From a virus: a stretch of DNA of 57,588 bases. The notes beneath the pieces were generated by a model. The model was not told the origin of the DNA. It made no database searches and worked only from the letters and a program-made list of their open reading frames with translations. A program made the translations under genes and the position numbers. Shown here piece after piece: positions 44,301 through 51,396 of the stretch; within the stretch, counting starts at the first letter, position 1; each line of letters begins with the position of its first letter. The stretch is from positions 1 to 57,588 of IMG/VR virus record IMGVR_UViG_3300031707_000018; one strand, 5' to 3'.

Positions 44301-46843
44301 ATGATCTCCGCGCGGAGAGAGGTCCCGGCCTGGTACATCCTCTGCATCTCGCTGCGGGTGTACGGCGTGCCGCTGTTGCGGTGGCCCTCCTGGACCAGAC
44401 CGTACATCATGGACATGGCGCCGCTCTTCACGATCCGGTCAGCAGAGGACAAGGTGTTGTGGGTGACCCGCTCGCCGGCAATGAGGCTGATGGCCCTGTC
44501 CATCTGCCAGCCCTTGGAGCCCCACATCCCGACGCCACCGCGGGCGGCCATGGCCTCCGTCTCCGCGAAGACGGCCTTGTTGAGGATGTTGGATCCGGGG
44601 AAGACGGAGGCAGCTCCAGCTCGAACCAGCTGGAGGTTGAGGTTCTTGCCACGGTCGCCGATCAGCACGCCGACGTTGCGGGCGTAGGTCGATCCCCGTG
44701 GGTCGATGACGAGCCGCAGGCTCTGCTGCCTCTCGATCAGCTTCTCCAGGTATTCGCCGCCAGCCTTGCCGGCGAACTGATCCTGCTCGAATAGAGGCGT
44801 GGTGCCAGGTGATTTGGAGCTGGTCTCAGGTGCGTCGATGCCGGCGAGACGGACAGACACCCTGCGTGGACGAAGCTTGTGGAACAGACTCTTCCGTTCG
44901 AGCTGGACGGTGTCGGCGTCGAGGACCTTGACCTTGAACCGTTTGAGGTCCATGACCCCGACCCAGGCACTGCTGTTCAGCCCGCCGGCCTTGACCTGGG
45001 AGGCCCGCATCGTCTTGTACTCTTCGCGGGTGAGCCGCTCCTCCCTGTTCCTGGCGGAGCCGGCGGCCGTCTCCCAGATGGCCTTCAGGGCCTGCCGGCG
45101 TTCATAGGTGATCCCTTGCCTCTCCGGATACTTGACGTTGAGGGAGGAGCGCATCTGCTGAACGCGCGCGTTGTCGGCGGTGACCGGGTTGCCAAAGAGG
45201 CGTCCGGACCCGAAGTCCGTCAGGGCCCTGGCGACGCCGCGGCCGGTCGCCCCGAAGTAGATGCCCTGGATGACCATGTTGTCCGGACGGCTGGGGTCCC
45301 TGATGCCGGCGATTGGCTCCTGACGCCTGCTGGCCAGAGCTTCGCCGATCGTGATGCCGGCGAGAAGGGCAGCTGCTGCTACTTTAGTGGGGTGCTTGGT
45401 GGCGAGCGACCTGAACTTGGACGAGACCTCGCCGTAGGCCTTGCCGTAGATGTGCCGAAGACTCTCTGGCTGGCGAGCTGCAGCGCGTGCCGTACCAGCT
45501 GCGCCAGCAGCTGCGATGGCCTGCTTCTCTCCGAACACGGCGGCCCAGTTTGGGTCCAGGGCCCTGGTGGCCATCTGGGCCACTTCCTTCATCTGGGTCT
45601 TGGACTTCCATTCGATCGCAGACTTGTAGTTGTCGAAGAACTGCTTCTGGGTGTAGTTGAGCCCGTACTTGTTCATCTTGGTCCGGATCTCTTCCCAGGC
45701 ACCCTTGTAGCGTCCGGACTTGACGGTGAAGATGTCGGAGAGGATCTCTTCGTACGCCGTATCAGCCAGAGCTTCGTGGCTCGTCAGCTTACCTTCCTCG
45801 ATCAGACCCTGAGCGGCCTTCTCGAGCGTGGAACCCTTCAGCCCACTGGGCGCCAGGGCCTTCAGCAGCACATCGGCGGACCAGCCCTTGGCGTACCGGA
45901 TATCCGGGCGCTGCATACCGGCCTTGAACGCCTGGCTGCCGGCGCCAGCACCGATTCCTGTCTTGGCTCCAAGGATGTCGATGTAGCGACGATAGGCTTC
46001 GTAGCTGACGCCGGCGCCGCGGGACTTCTCCTGGAAGAACTTCTTGAAGCCCTGGTGGTGCTCCATGATCTTGTCGTAGCTGAGCTTGTCGATCTCGTCG
46101 ACCGACAGCTTGCCCGACTTGATCTGGTTGCGGACGTCCTTGCTGATCTGGCCAAGGGTGAAGAATTCCTTGCCGCCCCTCTTGCCCTGCATAGCGGACT
46201 CTTGGGCGGCGAGGTACATGAACTTGTGAACCCCGGAAGCCATGTCCTCGATCTGACCCCGCTGCCGGGCGAAGTTCACGGCCTTGACCCAACGCTGGTG
46301 AACGGCCGGATTGGTCCGGGCGGCCGCTTCGCTCATCATCAGCATGTCGAAGTCGATGTTCCAGCCGCGGATCTTGTGGCCGCCCTTCAGGTACCCGGTC
46401 ATCTTAGAGACTAAGTCCGACTCCTTGGCCAGGATGTCGCTACGACCGGCGATGGCGTGCCGGGTCATCTCGACGTGCCGGTTGAGGACTCCGTAGAGGA
46501 CGTTGTCCCTGTTCTTGTAGCCGGTCTGCCACCGGGTGCCATGAGGACCCACGGACTCGAGGATGTTGGCGGCCGTGTCGGCGGTGATCTCACCGGCGTC
46601 ATAGGCCTTGACCGTCTTCTCGAGCCCATGGGTGTAGCGGACGTAGGCGTTCTTGGTACCTTGCTCACGGAGGGCGAACTGGGAGATGCCGACGTCGCCG
46701 CGGACCCCCGGAGCGAAGGCCTGCATGAGGCCCGTGGTCTCCAGGTCGAAGACAAAGGTCTTCGGAGCCGACGAGGGTGGCGCAAGACTGCTGGGAAGCA
46801 GCGGGGAAGCCTTGCCGGATGCGCCAGGGATCAGCGGGTGCAT
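41321..46843 (-). CDS. Giant DnaQ-like exonuclease/SNase fusion protein (1840 aa)
   Basis: I start it at the ATG at 46843, with GAGGGG just upstream. Residues ~30-300 form a DEDD exonuclease: FDLETTGL (Asp33, Glu35), WNIDFD (Asp164 or Asp166) and a less certain third motif near YRRYID. Residues ~634-775 form a staphylococcal-nuclease domain with the catalytic set present: VLDADT (Asp642, Asp644), VRLAGIDAPET (Arg665, Asp670, Glu673) and STYARN (Arg722), then LNLQLVRAGAA. A hydrophobic segment lies near 490-500 and long Ala/Gly-rich ones near the C-terminus. It stands between the putative small and the large terminase. I infer a packaged or ejected nuclease; DNA processing during packaging is the alternative. 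Confidence 0.75.
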   Translation of the reverse strand: MHPLIPGASGKASPLLPSSLAPPSSAPKTFVFDLETTGLMQAFAPGVRGDVGISQFALREQGTKNAYVRYTHGLEKTVKAYDAGEITADTAANILESVGPHGTRWQTGYKNRDNVLYGVLNRHVEMTRHAIAGRSDILAKESDLVSKMTGYLKGGHKIRGWNIDFDMLMMSEAAARTNPAVHQRWVKAVNFARQRGQIEDMASGVHKFMYLAAQESAMQGKRGGKEFFTLGQISKDVRNQIKSGKLSVDEIDKLSYDKIMEHHQGFKKFFQEKSRGAGVSYEAYRRYIDILGAKTGIGAGAGSQAFKAGMQRPDIRYAKGWSADVLLKALAPSGLKGSTLEKAAQGLIEEGKLTSHEALADTAYEEILSDIFTVKSGRYKGAWEEIRTKMNKYGLNYTQKQFFDNYKSAIEWKSKTQMKEVAQMATRALDPNWAAVFGEKQAIAAAGAAGTARAAARQPESLRHIYGKAYGEVSSKFRSLATKHPTKVAAAALLAGITIGEALASRRQEPIAGIRDPSRPDNMVIQGIYFGATGRGVARALTDFGSGRLFGNPVTADNARVQQMRSSLNVKYPERQGITYERRQALKAIWETAAGSARNREERLTREEYKTMRASQVKAGGLNSSAWVGVMDLKRFKVKVLDADTVQLERKSLFHKLRPRRVSVRLAGIDAPETSSKSPGTTPLFEQDQFAGKAGGEYLEKLIERQQSLRLVIDPRGSTYARNVGVLIGDRGKNLNLQLVRAGAASVFPGSNILNKAVFAETEAMAARGGVGMWGSKGWQMDRAISLIAGERVTHNTLSSADRIVKSGAMSMMYGLVQEGHRNSGTPYTRSEMQRMYQAGTSLRAEIMSRRNSQIKKDGYLPGIRKPVSGWHIAGYGINPSRMEGGNVSDFGSGYDVSKRSWQALAGYLNKANLSWGQYAEGLSYFESRNQKNRLYTKLVQASSRIKVPESVGLAMADAAGSVYLEHAVLGNFVDAATGNLVVNPGRARAMIKSSIKNRGISTPGSLPGWDPRFGSTNNSGVPSPSLAKDVRNLIALGRKHKTELGPMLHECIRFGQDNPDEVLVDWAKKGWEDLQRSHKEVLHTPPATPTATNAAIPKGESVKAQALVRTPEASPPKLQGVSDMALVTNQQLENVAIAQTQKKVLLQPRTATVPIPETMPPKMALPAPGPGTPQIRAMKDATNAASKEAVANAAGVTKGVKAASATHLKIGGGIAIGLGALWLGYSMFRGPRRDEQISAGMAMGPAYRSPNEFMAMQPYGAFHSSSKPGEWAEFQQGADPSDDSGKTFMMLGLQAAWTFFGESKTPLHRVWDHYYEAKGIAGPADRMGIREVSRFQTRLEKGLKKMGYSDAEVQVWNNARKTKKGFIAKLSKNLEDKNPIEKITEGWKGIPSRMMEWTKNKTSGLTKNFVQKATTWMKNFAIGPVASSYGLDVNKYLQLKEKGLLKAYVKRGAVVGGGEKWGRAGATKFKHASAFRQKVDAAKYLYKNLVKNPASWQAKVEGMGAILNNVGNLEQMMGAHIGASADKVKAIARIENSFTRIGGRLSAMEAKNPIFAAKMGKRMKYITGAGNKLSKFGVSKIGRFAGKVPGLNLAMGVVDGLSIMDQYDNAAAGFAIETTASTVNMTIQMAGLKVGIAAGAATAAAAGAALGSVVPGAGTVVGGVVGALAWVVGFAATMIGSMILGEVAAYGTRKAGQFTLNSRPKRTASPTEPIGQDQLFPAGGFSAIREDGLGPLQQFHAIDNARQDLSPFGGAYNPIRAQNINTRTLQISDSKRNIVSRPDAPRPISQFTPTSGLVNYVLWNSRHNSRVRSVVERYSHAHRRPSRDRNRSRMMARAA

Positions 46844-46852
46844 CAAGCCCCT

Positions 46853-47749
46853 CTATTCACGGATCAGGAATCCCGTCTTCGGGTCCCGCTTCACTTCGTG
46901 CACTTGCCGGTGCCCTTCCCTCCCTGGGGCTTCTTGGCCTTCGGCTTCGGTGGGAGCTTGGTGTTCGGGACGAACGACTGGCCCAGCTTGCTCGGCTTGG
47001 CCGCGTGCGTCCATCCCCCGATCCCCTTGATTCCCATTTGGAAGCTCGGGAATGGTGCTGGCATGGTTTGGTGCCTCCACGACCGTGAACTCGGCGTCTA
47101 GCTCCTGACGATGCTCGATGAGCCTCTTCTGGCCATCCTCCACGCCCTTGTTGGCCAGCTTCATCTTCTCCCGCAGGCGCTGGAGGACCTCCGTTGGGCT
47201 GAGGCGCTTGCGCGCGTCCTCCTTGGACTTCTCCTTGCGGGTGGCCATGAGGTCGGTCTGCAGGGCCTGGTTGCGCTTCTGGAGCGTGTCGATGATGCCG
47301 ATGGCCGGGTGGGCCTTCTGCTCCATGACCGCAGCGCCTTCGGGAGTGAAGCCGCGGAAGGAGTCCACCACGATGTCCGACCGTCCAAGCGCCTCGGCCG
47401 CCCGCTTGATTAAGACGCCGTTGAGGGCGATCGCCCCGATCTGCCATCGGTCGAAGACGTCGTCGGGCTTGATGTCGAGCTCCCTGGCCATACCTTGGGC
47501 CCAGGTGTTGATCAGGTTGAGCTCGATGAAGCACATCCTCCCGATCGGGAGGGGCTTGCCCATCCGGACCAGAGGGCAATCGGTGTGCTCGTGACAGCTG
47601 GGCCCGGTGCAGATCTTCGGGGTGAACTTGGACATGCCGGCCTGGTGGGACCGGAAGTACTCGGCGATCTGACCCAGCTCCACCTCGTTGAAGGTTGGCA
47701 GCAGGTATCCGGTCGGGACCATCAGGGCTTCGGTCTTCACTTCGGCCAT
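46853..47749 (-). CDS. Putative terminase small subunit
   Basis: 298 residues, ATG at 47749, overlapping the preceding gene by 13 nt. N-terminal Cys/His cluster (ICTGPSCHEHTDCPLVRMG, then RMCFIELNLI) may bind zinc. A helical middle follows (FDRWQIGAIALNGVLIKRA) and a basic coiled part (LQKRNQALQTDLMATRKEK). This layout resembles proteins encoded as DNA-recognition partners of large terminases in big phages. The last ~60 residues are low-complexity and overlap another open frame with good codon use (46891-47064). Assignment rests on layout and position. Confidence 0.4.
   Translation of the reverse strand: MAEVKTEALMVPTGYLLPTFNEVELGQIAEYFRSHQAGMSKFTPKICTGPSCHEHTDCPLVRMGKPLPIGRMCFIELNLINTWAQGMARELDIKPDDVFDRWQIGAIALNGVLIKRAAEALGRSDIVVDSFRGFTPEGAAVMEQKAHPAIGIIDTLQKRNQALQTDLMATRKEKSKEDARKRLSPTEVLQRLREKMKLANKGVEDGQKRLIEHRQELDAEFTVVEAPNHASTIPELPNGNQGDRGMDARGQAEQAGPVVRPEHQAPTEAEGQEAPGREGHRQVHEVKRDPKTGFLIRE
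46891..47064 (-). CDS. Candidate nested small basic protein (57 aa)
   Basis: An out-of-frame reading inside the end of the 298-residue gene. It starts at an ATG at 47064 with GGAGG nine bases upstream and ends at TGA 46891. The peptide begins MPAPFPSFQMGIKGIGGW and is rich in Lys and Pro (KLPPKPKAKKPQGGKG). Its third codon positions are strongly G/C, more like the genome's real genes than the host frame is over the same stretch. Either both frames are used or the larger gene is shorter than drawn. Confidence 0.4.
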   Translation of the reverse strand: MPAPFPSFQMGIKGIGGWTHAAKPSKLGQSFVPNTKLPPKPKAKKPQGGKGTGKCTK

Positions 47750-47955
47750 AGTGTGCTGCCATCCTTGGTCTTGATGCCCCGCTCGAGGACCGTCAACCCA
47801 AGGTCCTCGAGGTCGATCGCGCAGAGCTTCAGGGCCGAGTCGAAGATGTCGCAGTGCTCACCCGGGTGGTAGAAGCAGTCGAGCTGCTTGAACCTGCGGT
47901 CCAGCTCCGGCTTGAGCTGGAGCAGCTGGGCCCTACAGCCCGGATTCATGAGCAT
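47737..47955 (-). CDS. Small Cys-containing protein
   Basis: About 72 residues from the ATG at 47955; an ATG at 47949 is equally possible, as neither has a strong Shine-Dalgarno. Helical, with RAQLLQLKPELDRRFKQ and a Cys/His segment (CFYHPGEHCDIFDSALKLC). No family recognised. It sits between the membrane protein gene and the putative small terminase gene. Confidence 0.5.
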   Translation of the reverse strand: MLMNPGCRAQLLQLKPELDRRFKQLDCFYHPGEHCDIFDSALKLCAIDLEDLGLTVLERGIKTKDGSTLWPK

Positions 47956-47959
47956 CCGC

Positions 47960-48280
47960 TCAAGACTTCTCAGCGAGACCGAGCTCACGAAGCTTGGCAT
48001 CCATGACCCCCTTCAGACCCACCTTCTCCAGCTCGGCACCGGTGGCCTTCAGGGTGTCGGCCACGACGGCCCGCGCCGGGGTGCCTTCGGTCTTGGTCTT
48101 GATGGTGTCAAGGGCTTTGGCACACTCGGTGTTCAGCTTGCCGGCTTCCTCCGCGGCGCCCTTCCAGTCGCCGGCCTTCAGCTTGAAGATGATGGCGATG
48201 ATGACGCTGAGGATGGTCAGGATCAACAGGACGAGGTTCAGGATCGTGCCGATGTCGGTTAGTTCGATCGCCAGGACCAC
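47960..48280 (-). CDS. Single-span membrane protein, possible lysis accessory
   Basis: 106 residues, GTG start at 48280 behind a near-perfect AGGAGGTGA. One transmembrane helix at residues ~10-33 (ILNLVLLILTILSVIIAIIF) followed by an amphipathic charged helix of ~70 residues. Together with the next upstream gene (48395-48733), which has the same layout, it looks like a pair of holin or antiholin-type proteins. No endolysin is visible in the window, so the lysis role is inference. Confidence 0.5.
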   Translation of the reverse strand: MVLAIELTDIGTILNLVLLILTILSVIIAIIFKLKAGDWKGAAEEAGKLNTECAKALDTIKTKTEGTPARAVVADTLKATGAELEKVGLKGVMDAKLRELGLAEKS

Positions 48281-48398
48281 AGATCACCTCCTGCCCCATG
48301 GGGGCCTCGAAGGAACGACAGACACACCCTGGGTAATGGCACCCAAAGCGATCGTGCCGCGACTCAGGGTGTCCGCAAGTGCAGCAGCGGTCGCTCAC
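48108..48398 (-). CDS. Small zinc-binding protein, C-terminal limit uncertain
   Basis: GTG at 48398 overlaps the holin-like gene stop (GTGA). The first ~40 codons encode a compact Cys/His cluster (CCTCGHPESRH ... GCHYPGCVCRSFEA), a pattern common in tiny phage proteins. The frame then runs on, Arg/His-rich, across the following membrane gene to 48108, which looks like non-coding shadow. The functional protein is probably the N-terminal part; a missed stop or frameshift cannot be excluded. Confidence 0.35.
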   Translation of the reverse strand: MSDRCCTCGHPESRHDRFGCHYPGCVCRSFEAPMGQEVICGPGDRTNRHRHDPEPRPVDPDHPQRHHRHHLQAEGRRLEGRRGGSRQAEHRVCQSP

Positions 48399-48733
48399 GA
48401 CGCTTTGTGCTTGTCCAGGGCCGTCTCGAACTTGAGCTTCAGGATCTCGTCCGGGATCTTGGCCGCGGCCGGTACGTAGGCCTTGAGCAGCTCGAGAGCC
48501 TTGGCCATCTTGGCCGGACCCTTCGGGGCCACACCATCCTTGTCGTTCCAGTGTGCCGCCCACCACTCCACCCATTCGACTACCTGGGGAACCATCGCGG
48601 AGATGAGGTTCTCCAGGTGGAGCTGCTGCACCCACTTCTGCTTGAGCAGCCACGACAGGAAGAACGGAGAGATGGCCGCCAGGATGGCCGCCAGGCCCAC
48701 GAAGACGATGGTCAGGATGATCGTCCAGTCCAT
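48395..48733 (-). CDS. Holin_LLH-like membrane protein
   Basis: 112 residues, ATG at 48733 with AGGAGG upstream. N-terminal transmembrane helix (WTIILTIVFVGLAAILAAIS), then a VVEWVEWWAAHW segment, a KGPAKMAKALELL helix and a final IPDEILKLKFETALDK helix. This order (one membrane span, a VxxVE helix, a Lys-rich K-x2-A helix and a terminal acidic helix) fits the LL-H/phage_holin_6 family, which makes pores that trigger lysis. The gene is preceded by three strong hairpins (48759-48836). Confidence 0.5.
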   Translation of the reverse strand: MDWTIILTIVFVGLAAILAAISPFFLSWLLKQKWVQQLHLENLISAMVPQVVEWVEWWAAHWNDKDGVAPKGPAKMAKALELLKAYVPAAAKIPDEILKLKFETALDKHKAS

Positions 48734-48758
48734 GATTCCCTCCTAACTACACGTGGGG

Positions 48759-48836
48759 AACGGCGGCCGACGCTCGCCGTTAGCCGATGAGCGGGTCGAG
48801 CCCGCGCGATTGGCCGTCCTAACCGGCCAGGACGGC
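48759..48836 (-). other. Three tandem stem-loops upstream of the holin-like gene
   Basis: Perfect stems of 7 bp (48759-48781), 5 bp (48791-48805) and 8 bp (48813-48836) in the 170-nt gap upstream of the holin-like gene. They would form a structured leader or a compound terminator of the genes before it. No U-run follows the first or last hairpin. I see no gene in this gap. Confidence 0.45.
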
Positions 48837-48902
48837 GGCCGGAGGAGCATCCATGCCGAGATGCCCAACAGCAACCGGTTGGCCCACGGCTATCTTGCCG
48901 CA

Positions 48903-49088
48903 CTACGTCGGCACGTTCCCCTGCTTCGATTCTCGGCCTGAAGGGTGGGGTGTGTCAAGGTTAATGTGGATGGGCTTGTAGATCTTGCCGCAGCTGGCAC
49001 ACCGGTGCCAGAACCCGGGCTCGTCTTCGTTGAAGAAGACGTTGAAGATCAGCGACCCACAGTTCTGGCACTTATCTGGCGTATCCAT
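48903..49088 (-). CDS. Small zinc-ribbon protein
   Basis: 61 residues, ATG at 49088. Two Cys pairs (KCQNCGS and RCASCGK) 20 residues apart form a zinc ribbon. The rest is short and polar. Such proteins in phages often bind nucleic acid or host proteins, but nothing here shows which. No further gene is seen in the 125-nt gap upstream. Confidence 0.6.
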   Translation of the reverse strand: MDTPDKCQNCGSLIFNVFFNEDEPGFWHRCASCGKIYKPIHINLDTPHPSGRESKQGNVPT

Positions 49089-49213
49089 GGTGGAAGCCCC
49101 TCGGCCCAGCTCCCTCGGGGCCCGCCGGGCTCGGCGCTTAGACTAGACCGTTGGAGCGGTCGAGGTCGTAGCAGCCTGCTTGCGTAGCCCCGTGGTGAGC
49201 TGGGCCGAAGGTC

Positions 49214-49432
49214 CTACAAGTCGATTCTCCGTCCCGACCGAAGCTCCTTGCCCCTCTTGGGGAACTGCTTACCTCTGGTGTAGGAGTCCCGAAGTCGGCT
49301 CATGTGACGCTCGATAGCCAACTTGATTTGGCCGGCCAAGGTGGCATCATGACCACGGGACTGAAGGTACACCACGGCATCCTTCAGATCCTCGAGGAGC
49401 TCCTCGGGCAGCTGGATGGTGAGCTTCTTCAT
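49214..49432 (-). CDS. ParB-C-like ribbon-helix-helix protein
   Basis: 72 residues, ATG at 49432, overlapping the winged-helix gene by 4 nt. KLTIQLPEELLEDLKDAV gives a beta strand and first helix, LAGQIKLAIERHMSRL the second helix, and the basic tail (GKQFPKRGKELRSGRRI) closely follows the C-terminal pattern of small actinobacterial-type ParB centromere-binding proteins (FP-x-R...L-x-x-GRR). It should dimerise and bind DNA repeats. In this place it may regulate accessory genes or take part in partition; no ParA is visible in the window. Confidence 0.55.
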   Translation of the reverse strand: MKKLTIQLPEELLEDLKDAVVYLQSRGHDATLAGQIKLAIERHMSRLRDSYTRGKQFPKRGKELRSGRRIDL

Positions 49433-49728
49433 TCGATCTCCACGAGCTGACGCCCGGCGATCGTGATCTGCCAGCCGAGGCAGTCGTCCTTCTTGACCAC
49501 CCGCCCCATGCCCTTCTCGAACTCCTTGTGCAGGCAGTGAGCCTTCTCCACGAGCTTGGCTCGGAGGAGTTCTCTGAGGAGCCTCCTCACAAGCCTCAGC
49601 TTCTCGTCCAGGTGGCTCTTACGCTTCCAGGCAGCATAGGCGACCCAGGCAGCGTTCACCGGCGCCGGCTCCAACGCCAGCGCCTTCAGTACGGAAGCGG
49701 ACTTGCCGTTCAAGACTTGAGCTTCCAA
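49429..49728 (-). CDS. Winged-helix DNA-binding protein
   Basis: 99 residues, ATG at 49728, overlapping the previous gene by 19 nt. SASVLKALALEPAPVNAAWV is the first helical pair, VRRLLRELLRAKLVEKA the recognition region, and GWQITIAGRQLVEI a wing ending in the LT-x2-G-R pattern common in MarR/PadR-type regulators. It is encoded together with the RHH protein, so the two may form a regulatory pair. Confidence 0.5.
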   Translation of the reverse strand: MEAQVLNGKSASVLKALALEPAPVNAAWVAYAAWKRKSHLDEKLRLVRRLLRELLRAKLVEKAHCLHKEFEKGMGRVVKKDDCLGWQITIAGRQLVEIE

Positions 49729-50327
49729 GCTTCACCCTCCTTCTCGACGTACGACTCCTTCCTCCAGCCGGTGATCTCGCTGAAGGCATACTCCCAGACC
49801 TCATCGACGGAGATGTCCTCGATGGACACCCCGGAACCGTACTTGATGACCATGATGTCCTTGATCATGAGGGCTGCTTGGGGCGCCTGCAGGACGATCG
49901 CCGCGAACTTCTGACCAAGAACGAAGGCCGTCTTGTCGTTCACGGCGGTGACAATGCTCCCCTTGCCATCGGGAAGGTTGTCGCTGTTCTGTATGCCCTC
50001 GCCGATCTCCCAGCTGATCCCGTAGATCCAGGGCTGCTCGACGCCAGGCCCCTCCTTGGTGTCGAAGGTGATGACTTTGACCTCAGCCGGAGACAGGGCC
50101 GGAACGGTCTTCAACTTACCGGCTGCTGGGGCTCCGATCACCGCCTCATGCTCCTCGGCGTCGGCCTCCCAGTTGAAGAACTTGCTCCCTTGGAGCATCT
50201 TCATGCCCATGTGATAAGCCTTGTCGATGGCCTCCTGGGCATCGTCCGCCGGGTTGAACTTCTGGTTCGCCAGACAGTTCAGCAGGTGCTCGAAGAAGTC
50301 CTTGGAGATGATCATGGGCTTGTTCAT
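49710..50327 (-). CDS. Tail-tube-like paralogue in the accessory region
   Basis: 205 residues, ATG at 50327. The first ~65 residues are helical with no counterpart in the tube protein. The C-terminal part carries IKYGSGVSIEDI followed by SVDEVWEYAF and ITGW, the same loop as GSGISIDDI...DEN in the tube gene (23.1 kb) and in the 53.3-kb gene. It lies between regulators and small unknown genes, more than 20 kb from the tail cassette. It may be a minor tube part, an assembly decoy, or an exapted beta-barrel protein. Confidence 0.55.
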   Translation of the reverse strand: MNKPMIISKDFFEHLLNCLANQKFNPADDAQEAIDKAYHMGMKMLQGSKFFNWEADAEEHEAVIGAPAAGKLKTVPALSPAEVKVITFDTKEGPGVEQPWIYGISWEIGEGIQNSDNLPDGKGSIVTAVNDKTAFVLGQKFAAIVLQAPQAALMIKDIMVIKYGSGVSIEDISVDEVWEYAFSEITGWRKESYVEKEGEAWKLKS

Positions 50328-50360
50328 GTCGATCTGACCTCCTGCAAACTGAGATTCGTG

Positions 50361-50705
50361 TTAGGTGAGATCCTCGGAGCGCTCCCTACCGTGAGATGCC
50401 TTGTCGGCATCGTAGTCCCTGGCCAGGATCGTAGGGGGTTCGCCGCCAGCTTCAGTTGGAGGTGCGGCCTTCAGGTCCATGATGCACTTGAGGCACTTCT
50501 TCAATGACTTGCCGCCACAACCCGTGGTGATCCACTTCTTTGTCATCAGCTTGATCACTTCGGAACCGGGGTTGACAGTGAGGGCCACCTCTATCCCACC
50601 GACGATGAAGTTGAACTCCATCGGTAGGATCTGGTTGATGAGGTCCTCCTCGATCGCCTTCGCCATCTTGTTCAGGTGCTCTTTGGCCACGTCGTTGATG
50701 TTCAT
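50361..50705 (-). CDS. Small protein of unknown function
   Basis: 114 residues, ATG at 50705. Helical N-terminus (NDVAKEHLNKMAKAIEEDL), a strand pair (FNFIVGGIEVALTVN) and a Cys-containing helix (GCGGKSLKKCLKCIMDL), then a polar tail. The CxxxxxxxCxxC cluster may bind zinc. No family recognised. Confidence 0.5.
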   Translation of the reverse strand: MNINDVAKEHLNKMAKAIEEDLINQILPMEFNFIVGGIEVALTVNPGSEVIKLMTKKWITTGCGGKSLKKCLKCIMDLKAAPPTEAGGEPPTILARDYDADKASHGRERSEDLT

Positions 50706-50866
50706 CTTTGTCCCCTTACCTTGAACACGGCGACCAGGATGGCCGTCAAGTACAGGACTCCATCACACCACCTTGGCAGATCCAGGAAGACCGGAAGCAA
50801 GATCCCGGAGAGGAACACGAGAACCCAGACCCATTCAAGAAGCGGGTTCCGCTCCGGGCGCCTCAT
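50702..50866 (-). CDS. Small two-span membrane protein
   Basis: 54 residues from the ATG at 50866; an upstream in-frame start at 50923 would overlap its neighbour by 89 nt. Two hydrophobic segments (LLEWVWVLVFLSGILLPVF and VLYLTAILVAVF) separated by a short loop with Asp and Arg. Ends 4 nt into the next gene. Small phage membrane proteins of this kind are often holins, superinfection-exclusion or inhibitor proteins; none can be chosen from sequence. Confidence 0.45.
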   Translation of the reverse strand: MRRPERNPLLEWVWVLVFLSGILLPVFLDLPRWCDGVLYLTAILVAVFKVRGQR

Positions 50867-51395
50867 CGGAATTGGATCCAGCGGGTGGCCTCTCGTCCAT
50901 CCCGGCCGTGATTCTCGCCACACAGATGAACTCCCTATAGAGCTGGTTGATGAACATGGAACCCATCACCTTCCCGCCACCGTTCAGGTATCCCCTGTAC
51001 CAGAGATCCAACTGCTCCTTGAGCTCCATGGGCCTAGGATGCGTGACCAGATCTTCCAGGGCCCGTTGGGCCATCCGGACGAACTCATCCTGGATGGCGT
51101 CATGATCTTGCCGAGGGGTGGGGATGTCAAAGCCCTCCTGCTCCATGACGAACGGCCCAATGCTCGCCATCTCCATTCCGGGGAGCACTTCCGGCCAGTC
51201 CTCACGGCAGACCTGGATCATGAAGCAGCGGCGGGTGAAGTCCTCGCGCACACCCACGATCGTCGCCCCGCGGATCTCTTCCGGCAGGATAGGAAGCGTA
51301 GCGCGCTGATGCTTCTTCCAGTCGAAGATCGAGACCAGCTGCTCCGGCGTGATGCACCAGAGCATGCTCCGCTTGAGCAGTTCTTTGAGCTCCAT
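50835..51395 (-). CDS. Unknown accessory protein
   Basis: 186 residues, ATG at 51395, right after the Topo mini-A gene. Mixed helical and strand parts (MLWCITPEQLVSIFDWKKH, ATIVGVREDFTRRCFMI) with a DHDAIQDEFVRMAQRALED helix. No catalytic motif recognised. The acidic C-terminus is probably disordered. It is likely co-expressed with the Topo mini-A gene. Confidence 0.55.
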   Translation of the reverse strand: MELKELLKRSMLWCITPEQLVSIFDWKKHQRATLPILPEEIRGATIVGVREDFTRRCFMIQVCREDWPEVLPGMEMASIGPFVMEQEGFDIPTPRQDHDAIQDEFVRMAQRALEDLVTHPRPMELKEQLDLWYRGYLNGGGKVMGSMFINQLYREFICVARITAGMDERPPAGSNSDEAPGAEPAS

Positions 51396-51396
51396 G

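Noticed and set aside
46857-47762. A 301-codon frame overlapping the putative small terminase
   Set aside because: Arg/His/Pro-rich shadow composition without a start site. The 298-residue frame has normal protein composition.
48791-48805. A T-arm-like GCGGG...CCCGC on either strand
   Set aside because: The loop is five bases, not seven, and no acceptor or anticodon arms fit around it.
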